Origin: Oscillospiraceae bacterium
GTDB taxonomy: Bacteria; Bacillota; Clostridia; Oscillospirales; Oscillospiraceae
Reading direction: 5' to 3'
NCBI GenBank assembly: GCA_031260745.1
Contig: JAISKY010000299.1
Coordinates: 1 to 18,295 of the forward strand
DNA length: 18,295 bases
Numbering within the stretch: position 1 is the stretch's first letter; each line of letters begins with the position of its first letter. Of the stretch, positions 1-7,174 are shown one piece after another. A program made the translations under genes and the position numbers. The notes under the pieces are model-generated. The model ran no database searches, had not been told where the DNA came from, and saw only the letters and a program-made list of their open reading frames with translations.

Positions 1-124
1 TTGGCATAGGGCTGAACGTACCTGTCCGGTACGCTAGGAAAAACGCTCCGGCAAGCAGAATTACAATCAGTATACTCTTAACGCGTTCTATCCAACGCTT
101 GGATTTAGAGTTTCGTTCCATCAT
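1..124 (-). CDS. N-terminus of a single-pass membrane protein (partial)
   Basis: This reading frame opens with two consecutive ATG codons (124-122 and 121-119) and runs off the left edge of the window, so only about 41 residues are visible. The start reads MMERNSKSKRW, a basic cytoplasmic stretch, followed by a hydrophobic helix (about residues 16-33) and then YRTGTFSP. That is the layout of a signal anchor with the rest of the protein outside the membrane. Its start lies 20 nt inside the end of the upstream membrane-protein gene, so the two are probably translationally coupled in one operon. I do not recognise the family from so short a piece. The SD sequence is weak (GATGAG). Confidence 0.5.
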   Translation of the reverse strand, partial: MMERNSKSKRWIERVKSILIVILLAGAFFLAYRTGTFSPMP

Positions 125-980
125 AAATCTCATCGTCGTCCGGTAAGAATAAACGCTTTTTAGTACCAAACGAACCCGCGTTCGTTGACATCAGAATATC
201 AGTTATTGACGCTGACAGGAAACAAAACGCGAACTCGCACAGTAACGACATTTTGGTATAAACCGCCATTTCGTTCCGGAACACAACCGCTCCCGCAATC
301 ATCGACAATACTACCGTCATACGCGCGAAAAAACGTATCGCCTTGATTGAGCGGTATTGCGCGCCCGCAGTTATGCCCATTAAATACATCCACATCACCG
401 AGAACGCCGCCATCGCCAATATCTGCCACGCAAATTCCGCGATGTTCGGGTTTGTAGCGTTTCGCCTGTATATCAGTATTAAATTGAAGCACGAATAAAT
501 CGTAAGAATAAACGAGCAAGCTCTGAACGTACTAAGCGGAGGCTCACCGCTCTCGCTGTCGGAAAAATTCGACTGCGCCAAAATTATTACGAACGAAATC
601 GCAGCCAAAAGCGCCAGTCCCGCGCGTATAAAGTCGGGTATAGATTTTGTACCGCTGATTTGGGTTGTCCGCAAATCAAGAATTATCAAAATCCCGGAGT
701 ACAGCGTTATCAGCGTAAGCGCCAACCCCACGGAGATTAGCGCGATTTTAGCGGCTTTATTACTGCCCGCGCTAAACACGCCCGCTAAACTGTCCGGAGG
801 ATTATAGCGGGAGCTTTCGCCGACCGCCGAAAACACTACGTACACAGCCGCAATCAATACGACAATCAGCGTAAGCAGTCCCGAAACGGAATTATTCACA
901 AACAATATTATTGCCGCCGCGGCTATCGCGAACACCAACGTCGGCGCGAACTTCAAAAACGATTTATTTTTTCCAGACAT
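105..980 (-). CDS. Polytopic membrane protein of unknown function
   Basis: This 291-residue protein has about eight predicted membrane helices (roughly residues 12-28, 32-52, 78-102, 116-135, 152-171, 185-207, 218-235 and 243-262). It ends in a short polar tail rich in aspartate (DDDEIYDG). No catalytic motif, transporter signature or nucleotide-binding site is visible, and I do not recognise the family. The start is supported by an AAGGAG ribosome binding site about 8 nt before the ATG. The 3' end overlaps the following minus-strand gene by 20 nt, so the pair probably forms an operon. It is transcribed divergently from spoIID with only 77 bp between the start codons. That arrangement might suggest a sporulation or envelope role, but this is only context. 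Confidence 0.75.
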   Translation of the reverse strand: MSGKNKSFLKFAPTLVFAIAAAAIILFVNNSVSGLLTLIVVLIAAVYVVFSAVGESSRYNPPDSLAGVFSAGSNKAAKIALISVGLALTLITLYSGILIILDLRTTQISGTKSIPDFIRAGLALLAAISFVIILAQSNFSDSESGEPPLSTFRACSFILTIYSCFNLILIYRRNATNPNIAEFAWQILAMAAFSVMWMYLMGITAGAQYRSIKAIRFFARMTVVLSMIAGAVVFRNEMAVYTKMSLLCEFAFCFLSASITDILMSTNAGSFGTKKRLFLPDDDEIYDGTKL

Positions 981-1020
981 ATTTGCTCCTTACTTGTCCT
1001 AAGCGAAACTTTCAAAACAT

Positions 1021-1026
1021 ATTATA
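1021..1026 (-). promoter_or_regulatory. Candidate -10 box for the divergent membrane-protein operon
   Basis: On the minus strand the sequence TATAAT sits at 1026-1021, preceded by ATGG as a partial extended -10. Transcription would start near 1015, giving a leader of about 35 nt that contains the AAGGAG site of the gene at 980. The -35 region at 17-bp spacing (TTCCAT) is poor. On the plus strand the same bases contain CATATTAT (1018-1025), which resembles a sporulation sigma-E -10 box for spoIID, but no good sigma-E -35 is seen. Confidence 0.35.
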
Positions 1027-1057
1027 TACCATTCTAACTCAAAATGGAAGTGCTAAA

Positions 1058-2101
1058 ATGAAAATAATTGTACCGATTTCAGTTTTTCTCGCAATATTCT
1101 CACTTTTACTGCCGTTTTTCGCGGCAAAAACTCCGTTGCCCTCTAATTCACCCGCTCCGACAGTTGAAGTTACGACCGCCGCCGCCGTTGCCGAGCCAAC
1201 TCCAAGTCCTACGGCAGACTACAACCTGATTTCAAGTTTTGACTCGGCTGTCAGCTTGACATTACAGACTAACGGCGAGATAATCACAATCAAAATGAGC
1301 GACTACCTTGTGGGAGTAGTCGCGGCGGAGATGCCCGCGAATTTCTATGACGAGGCTTTGAAAGCTCAGGCAGTCGCGGTGCGGACATTCACCTATTATT
1401 CCGCGTCGGGCGCGTCGGCGAACAGCGTTCACCCCGACGCGGACGTCTGCGATAATCCCGTTCACTGCAAAGCGTGGCTGTCGGACGAGGCTTTGCGGGA
1501 GAAATGGGGCGATAATTACGATGTGTACATTGCGAAAATAAAATCGGCGGTAGTCGCCACGGACGGGCTATGCGCGGTATACGAAGATAAGCCTATACTC
1601 GCGGTGTTCCACGCCGCCTCCGGCGGCTTTACGGAGGACAGCGCGAACGTATGGGGCGAGGCTTTGCCGTATCTGCGTTCCGTACAGTCGCCGGAAAGCC
1701 CCGCAAGCGTACCTGACTTCGTAACCGAACCGGCGTTCTCTCTGTCCGAGTTCAAACGGCTTGCGCTGGAAGTCTATCCTGATATGGACTTGTCCGGAGC
1801 GTCGGAAACGTGGTTTGGCGAAGAATCGCGCTCCCCGAACGGGCGTCTGCTTTCGGTAGCGCTTGGCGGAGTTAAACTTAGCGGAACTCAACTCCGCAAT
1901 CTGTTCGGACTGCGTTCCGCCAACGCGGTTTGGACGATTAGCGTAAGTGAAATCCGCTTCACCGTAACAGGTTACGGTCACGGCGTAGGAATGAGCCAGT
2001 TCGGAGCCAACGAGTTCGCTCGCAACGGCGCGGACTTCAAATCTATTCTGCAATACTACTATAAAGGCGTAGAAATCGAGGTAATCAGCCAGGCGCTGTA
2101 A
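1058..2101 (+). CDS. spoIID: Stage II sporulation protein D (SpoIID/LytB-family lytic transglycosylase)
   Basis: SpoIID is a membrane-anchored lytic transglycosylase that cleaves peptidoglycan glycan strands during forespore engulfment. This 347-residue protein has an N-terminal membrane anchor (residues 4-22), a Pro/Thr/Ala-rich linker (about 25-55) and then the SpoIID domain. The family motif YLVGVVAAEMPA places the predicted catalytic glutamate at residue 91. The zinc-site pattern of clostridial SpoIID is present as H125, C131, H136 and C137. The C-terminal signature GYGHGVGMSQFGA is intact. The length matches the family. The frame is open upstream to 911, but the ATG at 1058 begins immediately before the membrane anchor and is preceded by GGAAG, so it was preferred. 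It is divergent from the membrane protein at 105-980. None of the usual spoIID neighbours, such as spoIIQ or murA, is in the window. Confidence 0.93.
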   Translation: MKIIVPISVFLAIFSLLLPFFAAKTPLPSNSPAPTVEVTTAAAVAEPTPSPTADYNLISSFDSAVSLTLQTNGEIITIKMSDYLVGVVAAEMPANFYDEALKAQAVAVRTFTYYSASGASANSVHPDADVCDNPVHCKAWLSDEALREKWGDNYDVYIAKIKSAVVATDGLCAVYEDKPILAVFHAASGGFTEDSANVWGEALPYLRSVQSPESPASVPDFVTEPAFSLSEFKRLALEVYPDMDLSGASETWFGEESRSPNGRLLSVALGGVKLSGTQLRNLFGLRSANAVWTISVSEIRFTVTGYGHGVGMSQFGANEFARNGADFKSILQYYYKGVEIEVISQAL

Positions 2102-2138
2102 GCGGCAAGATGCGGTAGTTCTTCGGCACAAAAAAATG

Positions 2139-2167
2139 TTGACAAACAACATTAGCGGTGGTATAGT
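2139..2167 (+). promoter_or_regulatory. Sigma-A promoter of the DUF6883/DUF4926 pair
   Basis: A perfect TTGACA -35 box (2139-2144) is followed by a 17-bp spacer and TATAGT (2162-2167). Transcription should begin at about 2174. The promoter lies inside the longest open frame, just after the in-frame ATG at 2136. That ATG therefore cannot be on the transcript made from this promoter. Confidence 0.7.
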
Positions 2168-2177
2168 ATTATCTATA

Positions 2178-2558
2178 GTGAAAACGATATCAAATATATT
2201 GCCAAACGCTGATAAAGCGATTATTCCGGCTGACAAATTTACTAAATATTCGTTGAATCCGGACAAAGCTCCGGATAAAGCCAGCGCATTTCGTTTGGCT
2301 TTGGGATATAGTATTGATAACTACAATAAACTAATTGAAAATATCTACAGAAATATTCCGATTTTTGAAGCGACATATAAGGGGAATAATAAATTCGGTG
2401 ATTTATTTGAAGTAATAATGAATCTTACAGGCGAAAACGGGAAAAGCGCGAATGTTGTCACGGCTTGGATTATCGACAACTATGACGCAGACAAAATCCC
2501 AAGATTAACCAATGCGTACATTACTAATAAAAAGTTAAAGGGGGAGAATCAACGGTGA
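2178..2558 (+). CDS. DUF6883-like small protein
   Basis: This protein of about 126 residues resembles the uncharacterised DUF6883 family. Visible features are an N-terminal LPNADKAIIPADKFTKYSL segment (8-26), a central ALGYSIDNYNKLIENI helix (41-56) and a C-terminal FEVIMNLTGENGKSANVVTAW strand region (77-97). The molecular function of the family is unknown to me. The frame is open from ATG 2136, but a strong promoter begins one base after that codon. GTG 2178 was therefore chosen; it lies only about 4 nt from the predicted transcription start and has no SD sequence, so initiation may be leaderless. TTG 2199 is a less likely alternative. The 3' end overlaps the next gene by 4 nt (GTGA). Base composition is clearly more AT-rich than the flanking genes, which suggests separate acquisition. 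Confidence 0.7.
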   Translation: MKTISNILPNADKAIIPADKFTKYSLNPDKAPDKASAFRLALGYSIDNYNKLIENIYRNIPIFEATYKGNNKFGDLFEVIMNLTGENGKSANVVTAWIIDNYDADKIPRLTNAYITNKKLKGENQR

Positions 2559-2752
2559 AACTTGAAATATTCCAAAAAATACGTTTGAAAAGCGGCAAAA
2601 CAGCGCACGTTGTTGAAATCTTTAACAACGGCGAAGCATACCTTGCCGATGTTAATATAAGCGACGGCGAATATGCAACCGAAACAATTTACCCGGAAGA
2701 TATACAGAGCGTTATTATAGAAGTTGACAAACCTTTTACCGCGTTGGCGTAA
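2555..2752 (+). CDS. DUF4926-like small protein
   Basis: This 65-residue acidic protein starts with GTG overlapping the upstream TGA stop (GTGA). It is preceded by a strong GGGGGAG ribosome binding site ending about 8 nt before the start. The pattern of alternating short hydrophobic strands (IRLKSGKTAHVVEIFNNGEA, then YLADV and the closing IYPEDIQSVI) fits the small beta-barrel DUF4926 family, as I recognise it. Genes of this family are frequently found beside DUF6883 genes. The pair has the size, overlap and order of a toxin-antitoxin or effector-immunity unit, but that is inference and no activity is established. A good intrinsic terminator follows 24 nt downstream. Confidence 0.68.
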   Translation: MKLEIFQKIRLKSGKTAHVVEIFNNGEAYLADVNISDGEYATETIYPEDIQSVIIEVDKPFTALA

Positions 2753-2776
2753 TTTCAGAAACTTAATACTGCCCTC

Positions 2777-2811
2777 AACCCGCCCCGAAAGGGCGGGTTT
2801 GTTATGTTTGG
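2777..2811 (+). terminator. Intrinsic terminator of the DUF6883/DUF4926 cassette
   Basis: A perfect 9-bp stem AACCCGCCC / GGGCGGGTT (2777-2785 and 2791-2799) with a CGAAA loop is followed by a T-rich run (TTGTTATGTTT). It lies directly after the 65-aa gene and ends the cassette. Confidence 0.85.
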
Positions 2812-2914
2812 TTATCAGTCACATTATTTTTTCTCCAAATTATCACACATTTCCGGCGCGGGCATAGATTGTAACGAGCAAATCTATTATCAGTACTGAA
2901 TAGGAGGCAAAAAT

Positions 2915-3862
2915 ATGGAAGGCAAAGTTACGTCCGCGGTTCAGACCGAGTCCGTCAGGACGTTCAAAGAAGCTACTTGTATCCATACCCGTAAGATATA
3001 CGACAGTTGCAAGGATAAAGACTGCATTGAGGATTTGAGGCTTTACCCGGATATACCGTCGCAGACCTACATAGCCAACGCCGTCGGCGTACGCGCAAAG
3101 CTCGCGGAGCTTATCTTCGTTGACATTGACGTGGAGCCAATCGCCTACATAACCGGTCATTACACGGTTGACCTGAGATACTACTACCGCATAACCGGCG
3201 AGGCCTACACCATAGCGGGCAGAGCGCCGGACACGATTATCGGGCTTGCCGTATTTGACAAGCGCGTTACGCTTTGCGGAGGTCCGGTAGGTTCCAAGAC
3301 GTTCTCGTCGCAGTATGCCTACGGCACTCCGGACACTCAGAACTCTCCGCAGTTGAACTTACCGATGGCGGTCGTAGAAGCTATAGACCCGATGATACTC
3401 AACATTAAAGTTCTCGAAGCGTGCGATTGTCCGCAGGGACGCTACGGCTTTGAGGGTGAAACCGGAAGTTTGCCCGAACAACTTCAGGCGTACTTCCCGA
3501 ACGGCATTACCGTCAACGTGTGCGAACCGGGACGGCGCGTTTACGTCAGCATCGGACAGTTCTCCATAATTCGCTTGGAGCGCGATACACAAATCCTTAT
3601 TCCGGTGTACGACTATTGTCTGCCCGACAAAGAGTGCGCGGGAATCTCCGGCACGGGCGAGGACCCGTGCGAGTTGTTCGGAATGATTGATTTCCCGGTA
3701 AGCTCGTTCTTCCCGCCGAGTTGCGGACCGGTGCAGGTTACTCCGATAGCTCCGCTTAGTACGATTACCCCGCTTACTCAGGTTTCGGGAGCGACGTCCG
3801 AAGTTTGCGGCTGCGACGTAGTCTGCGAGGTTAAGCCCGTCGCTTCCTGCGCCTGCAAATAG
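2915..3862 (+). CDS. Cysteine-rich protein of a clostridial type, possible spore coat component
   Basis: This soluble 315-residue protein has no signal peptide or membrane helix and carries 16 cysteines. Four cysteines lie in the N-terminal third up to residue 121 (22, 32, 37 and 121), near the motif IYDSCKDKDCIEDLR (28-42). Others pair up as CDC (170-172), and the tail has CGC, C and CAC (298-314). The middle (about 60-130) is rich in beta-strand patterns, including the YITGHYTVDLRYYY stretch. I recall similar proteins as hypothetical proteins in many spore-forming Clostridia. The high cysteine content and soluble beta-rich fold suggest a disulfide- or metal-linked structural role such as spore coat or exosporium, but this is inference. 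The start is firm: AGGAGG sits 7 nt before the ATG. Upstream, CATAGATT (2863-2870) resembles a mother-cell sigma-E -10 box, without a convincing -35. Confidence 0.75.
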   Translation: MEGKVTSAVQTESVRTFKEATCIHTRKIYDSCKDKDCIEDLRLYPDIPSQTYIANAVGVRAKLAELIFVDIDVEPIAYITGHYTVDLRYYYRITGEAYTIAGRAPDTIIGLAVFDKRVTLCGGPVGSKTFSSQYAYGTPDTQNSPQLNLPMAVVEAIDPMILNIKVLEACDCPQGRYGFEGETGSLPEQLQAYFPNGITVNVCEPGRRVYVSIGQFSIIRLERDTQILIPVYDYCLPDKECAGISGTGEDPCELFGMIDFPVSSFFPPSCGPVQVTPIAPLSTITPLTQVSGATSEVCGCDVVCEVKPVASCACK

Positions 3863-3891
3863 GCAGCATAACGACAGCGCTGCCGGTAATA

Positions 3892-3935
3892 GCGGGAAAT
3901 TCGGATAGTCCTGAAAGACTATCCGAATTTCCCGC
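3892..3935. terminator. Perfect 19-bp inverted repeat between convergent genes
   Basis: The left arm (3892-3910) and right arm (3917-3935) are exact reverse complements of 19 bases, separated by a 6-nt loop CTGAAA. It lies between the convergent cysteine-rich protein gene and lon, where a bidirectional terminator is expected. There is no clear T-tract after the stem on either strand. The AAATT/AATTT segment inside the stem is the only A/T-rich part, so efficiency is uncertain. Confidence 0.7.
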
Positions 3936-3960
3936 GTTAAGGGTATATATAGCGGAGGCT

Positions 3961-6318
3961 TTACGCCGCTTCAAGCGCGGTGTCGAGTACTCCGCCGATG
4001 CTATCGGTAACGATGAAACTAAGCGCGTTTCTGACAAGCGGGTCGATTTCCGCGAGGTCAGGTTCGTTATCGCGTGGAATTATAAGCGTATGGATTCCGG
4101 CTCTAAGCGCCGCCATAGTTTTCTCGCGCAGCCCGCCTATCGGCAAAACCCGCCCGCGCAAGGTAATCTCTCCTGTCATAGCGATGTCGCCGCGAGCCGC
4201 GCGTCCGGTCAGAGCGGAAATTAACGCAATTGTAACGGTAATGCCCGCGCTTGGACCGTCTTTAGGCGTCGCTCCCTCCGGGAAGTGTATATGAATGTCC
4301 TTAGTCTTGTAGAATTTCGGGTCAACGCCAAAGTCCTTAGCTTTACTGCGGATATAGCTTAATGCCGCTTTCGCGCTTTCTTTCATAACGTCGCCGAGGT
4401 TTCCGGTAAGCTCCAACTTGCCGGAACCGTCCATTACGTTGACCTCAACGTCAAGGACTTCGCCGCCGACGCTTGTCCACGCCAAACCGTGAACCAATCC
4501 TACGGAGGGTTTCAGCGATTCGTCGTCGCGTTTGTACTTCTTAGGACCGAGCAATTCCTCCAGATTCGCGGACTTTACGCTTACGGACTTAGGAGCGTTC
4601 TCGTCCGCGAAGCGTACCGCCGCTTTGCGGCACAGCGCGGCAAGTTCGCGCTCCAGTACGCGTACTCCGCTTTCGCGGGTGTAGTCCGCGATAATCATAC
4701 GAATAGCGTCGTCGGTGACTCTAAGCTGAGTGGCTTTCAGCCCGTGCTTAACGCGTTGTTTAGTCAGCAAATGCTTTTTAGCGATAACCAGTTTTTCCTC
4801 GTCGGTGTAGCTTGGGATTTCGATTACCTCCATACGGTCCAGCAGCGGCACGGGAATCGCGGAGCGGTCGTTTGCGGTGGTTAAGAAAATCGTATCCGAC
4901 AAATCGAAGGGTATTTCGAGGAAGTGGTCGCGGAACGTGGAGTTTTGCTCCGGGTCAAGAGCCTCCAAAAGCGCGGCGGCGGGGTCGCCGCGATAATCGT
5001 GACCTAACTTGTCAACTTCGTCAAGCAGTATCAGCGGATTACTTGTACCCGCTCTTATGACCGCGTCAATGATACGTCCGGGCATAGCTCCGACGTAGGT
5101 TTTGCGGTGTCCGCGAATATCGGCTTCGTCGTGAACTCCACCCAACGAGATTCTCGCCATTTTGCGGTTCAGCGATTTCGCTACCGCGTACGCGATTGAG
5201 GTTTTTCCCGTTCCGGGCGGACCGATAAGGCAAAGTATACCGCCGTTAATCTTCCCCGCTTTCGAGATTTGCCGCACCGCTACAAACTCTGTAATGCGCT
5301 CCTTGACTTTGTCAAGCCCGTAGTGGTCCTCGTCGAGAATCCTGCGCGTCACAGCGACGTCCACGCGCTCCTTAGTGGTATTCGTCCACGGAAGCGAAAG
5401 GCACACGTCAAGGTAATTCGCGATAACCGCCGCGTCGGACGAGGACGGGTGCTGACGCTTTAGCTTGTCGCATTCTTTGATAAGTTTATTCTCGGTTTCC
5501 TCCGGAAGACACAAAGCGTAAACCCTGTCGCGGTACATATCCGCGTCGGCTTCGGAGTCGTCAAGATTATTTTCTCCAAGCGACTGACGTATAACTTTCA
5601 TTTGTTCGCGCAAAATATGTTCACGCTGACCGTCCTCAAGCCGCTGCGAGGTAGCCATACGTATCTGGAAATCAACCTCAAGGAACGTGATTGACTCCAG
5701 CAGGAACGCGTTCAGCTTTTCAAGGCGCGCCAGCGGGTCAAACTCGTCAAGTACGTCTTGTTTATTTTCCGGCGGCATAAAGATGTTCTGAGCCATATAG
5801 TCCGCGATTGCTCCGGGCAGTTTAATCTCCGCGATTTGCTCCGCGAAATCGGGCGAGTTTCCTTGCGACAGCAAAGCGTACCGCTCCGCAAGCGCGTAGG
5901 TTTGAGCAATCATCGACTCGGCGGCGCCCGGGTCGGACATAGGTTCGTCAGCGTCGAAGCACTCCACCTGAGCGATATACGCGGGCTTACGCTTCGTAAT
6001 CTGGGCAAGTTTGCCACGGTATTCGCAGACGATTAAAGCCCTCGAACTGTCCGGAGAGTTAAGCACCTGCTTAATTCTGCCTACGGTTCCGACTACGTAT
6101 AAATCCTCCTTGTCGGGGTACAGCGCAAGCTCGCCGCTTTCAGACATAATCTGAGCGAGCAGGAATATACGGTGAGAACGGCTCCGCATAGCCGCGTTCA
6201 TCGCGGCGACAGCCAGCGGGTCGTCAAGCTCAAAATTGAGGTTCGCGCCCGGAAAAACCGAAACGCCCCTAAGTATCAGTACAGGCATAGAATGTGTATT
6301 CAAATCAATAATCTCCAT
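3961..6318 (-). CDS. lon: ATP-dependent Lon protease (LonA type)
   Basis: Lon is a cytoplasmic homohexameric AAA+ serine protease that degrades damaged and regulatory proteins. This 785-residue protein has the full LonA layout. The N-terminal substrate-binding domain covers about 10-210 and includes PVLILRGVSVFPG at its start, followed by a helical linker. The AAA+ module has Walker A GPPGTGKT (366-373) and Walker B LILLDEVD (429-436). The C-terminal protease domain has PKDGPSAG with catalytic Ser690 and a catalytic Lys733 in REKTMAA. The 43-residue Ser-Lys spacing equals that of E. coli Lon (679/722). The length is normal and no key residue is missing. The ATG at 6318 is preceded by a weak AAGAG. 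It is divergent from the S24 repressor gene and convergent with the cysteine-rich gene. No CIRCE or CtsR-type repeat was seen upstream. Confidence 0.97.
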   Translation of the reverse strand: MEIIDLNTHSMPVLILRGVSVFPGANLNFELDDPLAVAAMNAAMRSRSHRIFLLAQIMSESGELALYPDKEDLYVVGTVGRIKQVLNSPDSSRALIVCEYRGKLAQITKRKPAYIAQVECFDADEPMSDPGAAESMIAQTYALAERYALLSQGNSPDFAEQIAEIKLPGAIADYMAQNIFMPPENKQDVLDEFDPLARLEKLNAFLLESITFLEVDFQIRMATSQRLEDGQREHILREQMKVIRQSLGENNLDDSEADADMYRDRVYALCLPEETENKLIKECDKLKRQHPSSSDAAVIANYLDVCLSLPWTNTTKERVDVAVTRRILDEDHYGLDKVKERITEFVAVRQISKAGKINGGILCLIGPPGTGKTSIAYAVAKSLNRKMARISLGGVHDEADIRGHRKTYVGAMPGRIIDAVIRAGTSNPLILLDEVDKLGHDYRGDPAAALLEALDPEQNSTFRDHFLEIPFDLSDTIFLTTANDRSAIPVPLLDRMEVIEIPSYTDEEKLVIAKKHLLTKQRVKHGLKATQLRVTDDAIRMIIADYTRESGVRVLERELAALCRKAAVRFADENAPKSVSVKSANLEELLGPKKYKRDDESLKPSVGLVHGLAWTSVGGEVLDVEVNVMDGSGKLELTGNLGDVMKESAKAALSYIRSKAKDFGVDPKFYKTKDIHIHFPEGATPKDGPSAGITVTIALISALTGRAARGDIAMTGEITLRGRVLPIGGLREKTMAALRAGIHTLIIPRDNEPDLAEIDPLVRNALSFIVTDSIGGVLDTALEAA

Positions 6319-6336
6319 TTAATTAGCTCTTTTGTA

Positions 6337-6342
6337 ATTATA
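6337..6342 (-). promoter_or_regulatory. Candidate -10 box for lon
   Basis: On the minus strand TATAAT is at 6342-6337, putting the transcription start near 6330 and leaving a short leader of about 12 nt before the lon ATG. A TTGAAA lies upstream but at 20-bp spacing, and the 17-bp position is a poor -35. The promoter may be weak or need an activator. Confidence 0.4.
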
Positions 6343-6375
6343 ATACACTATTTCAAAAAAATTTTCAATAGGTAA

Positions 6376-6404
6376 TTGCAATTTACGATAAAACGTGTTA
6401 TAAT
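6376..6404 (+). promoter_or_regulatory. Sigma-A promoter of the S24 repressor, with overlapping palindrome
   Basis: TTGCAA (6376-6381), a 17-bp spacer and TATAAT (6399-6404) with an upstream TG (6396-6397, extended -10) form a good promoter. Transcription should start near 6411, and the SD sequence TAGGAGT follows. The -35 lies in the perfect 10-bp palindrome AATTGCAATT (6375-6384). The symmetry extends imperfectly to GTAA/TTAC on the two sides. This is a plausible operator for autoregulation by the encoded repressor. Confidence 0.6.
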
Positions 6405-6437
6405 AGAATCGTACAACGAATGGTAGGAGTGGAATTT

Positions 6438-7172
6438 ATGTTTTTACAAACGATTACACATCTTTTAGAGGAAAAAGGAATTTCAAAGTCGGAGTTAGCC
6501 CGACAAAGCGGAATACCCTATACCACAATAGACGGTTGGTATAAAAAGAGTTTTGATGGTGTAAGGTTAGAGACGTTGCAGAAGCTCGCGAACTTCTTCG
6601 ACGTAAGCATTGACTTTCTCGTAAACGGAGCGGCAGAACAACTGACGCTTGAGGAAACCCGGCTTGTCAGCAAGTACCGGAGGCTCGACCGTCACGGGAA
6701 ACGTATCACCGACTATGTCATAGACGAGGAGCTTAGGCGTATCGCTACGGAACAGCACGAAAAGCTCAGTTACTCAACAGTATCGGAAGAAATCAAGATG
6801 ATACCGCTGTATCTGACCGCGGCGGCGGCGGGTTTAGCGACCCCGATTGAGGGCAACGACTTTGAGATGATAGAGGTCGGACCAAAGGTGCCGCGCAGAG
6901 CGCAGTACGCGATTCGTATCAGCGGCGACTCTATGGAACCGATGATTTCCGACGGAGACATTGTCTATTGCGCTAAGGACGGTATTAGCCTGTCCGACGG
7001 CGACGTGGGCATCTTCTGCGTAGACGGCGCGTATTACTGTAAACAGTATCGCACGGACGGCGACAATATGTACCTGATTTCGGTTAACCGTAACAGGAGC
7101 GACACCGATATTACCATTTGGGGAAGCGGCAACCGCCGCGCGACATTCCTCGGTAAGGTACTGCAATACTAA
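6438..7172 (+). CDS. LexA-like repressor: XRE-family HTH plus S24 self-cleaving peptidase domain
   Basis: This 244-residue cytoplasmic transcription factor has two domains. Residues 4-65 form an XRE/Cro-type helix-turn-helix (LLEEKGISKSELARQSGIP, then the recognition region TTIDGWYKK). Residues about 122-244 form an S24 peptidase-like domain. The expected self-cleavage Ala-Gly bond is at A131-G132 inside TAAAAGLAT, the nucleophilic serine is S165 in SGDSMEP, and the general-base lysine is K202 in YYCKQY. All three are intact, so damage-induced autocleavage of the LexA or phage-cI kind is expected from family knowledge. The frame opens at ATG 6420, but that codon lies upstream of the SD (TAGGAGT, 6423-6429), so ATG 6438 was chosen. 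It is divergent from lon. No phage or integrative-element genes are nearby, so its targets are unknown. Confidence 0.92.
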   Translation: MFLQTITHLLEEKGISKSELARQSGIPYTTIDGWYKKSFDGVRLETLQKLANFFDVSIDFLVNGAAEQLTLEETRLVSKYRRLDRHGKRITDYVIDEELRRIATEQHEKLSYSTVSEEIKMIPLYLTAAAAGLATPIEGNDFEMIEVGPKVPRRAQYAIRISGDSMEPMISDGDIVYCAKDGISLSDGDVGIFCVDGAYYCKQYRTDGDNMYLISVNRNRSDTDITIWGSGNRRATFLGKVLQY

Positions 7173-7174
7173 TA

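Noticed and set aside
911..1057. Upstream extension of the spoIID frame
   Set aside because: It would overlap the divergent gene, lacks an SD and would place a non-conserved polar stretch ahead of the membrane anchor.
1568..2266. Long minus-strand open frame (232 codons) opposite spoIID
   Set aside because: It lies antisense to a clearly conserved spoIID, has no SD and its translation shows no recognisable domain or normal composition. It is a shadow frame.
4489..5463. Several plus-strand open frames opposite lon
   Set aside because: lon is continuous and has all catalytic motifs on the other strand. The plus-strand translations have no ribosome binding sites or domain patterns.
6359..6375. 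AAAATTTTCAATAG as a possible CodY half-site near lon
   Set aside because: Only one half matches the AATTTTCWGAAAATT consensus, and AT-rich spacer DNA gives such matches by chance.
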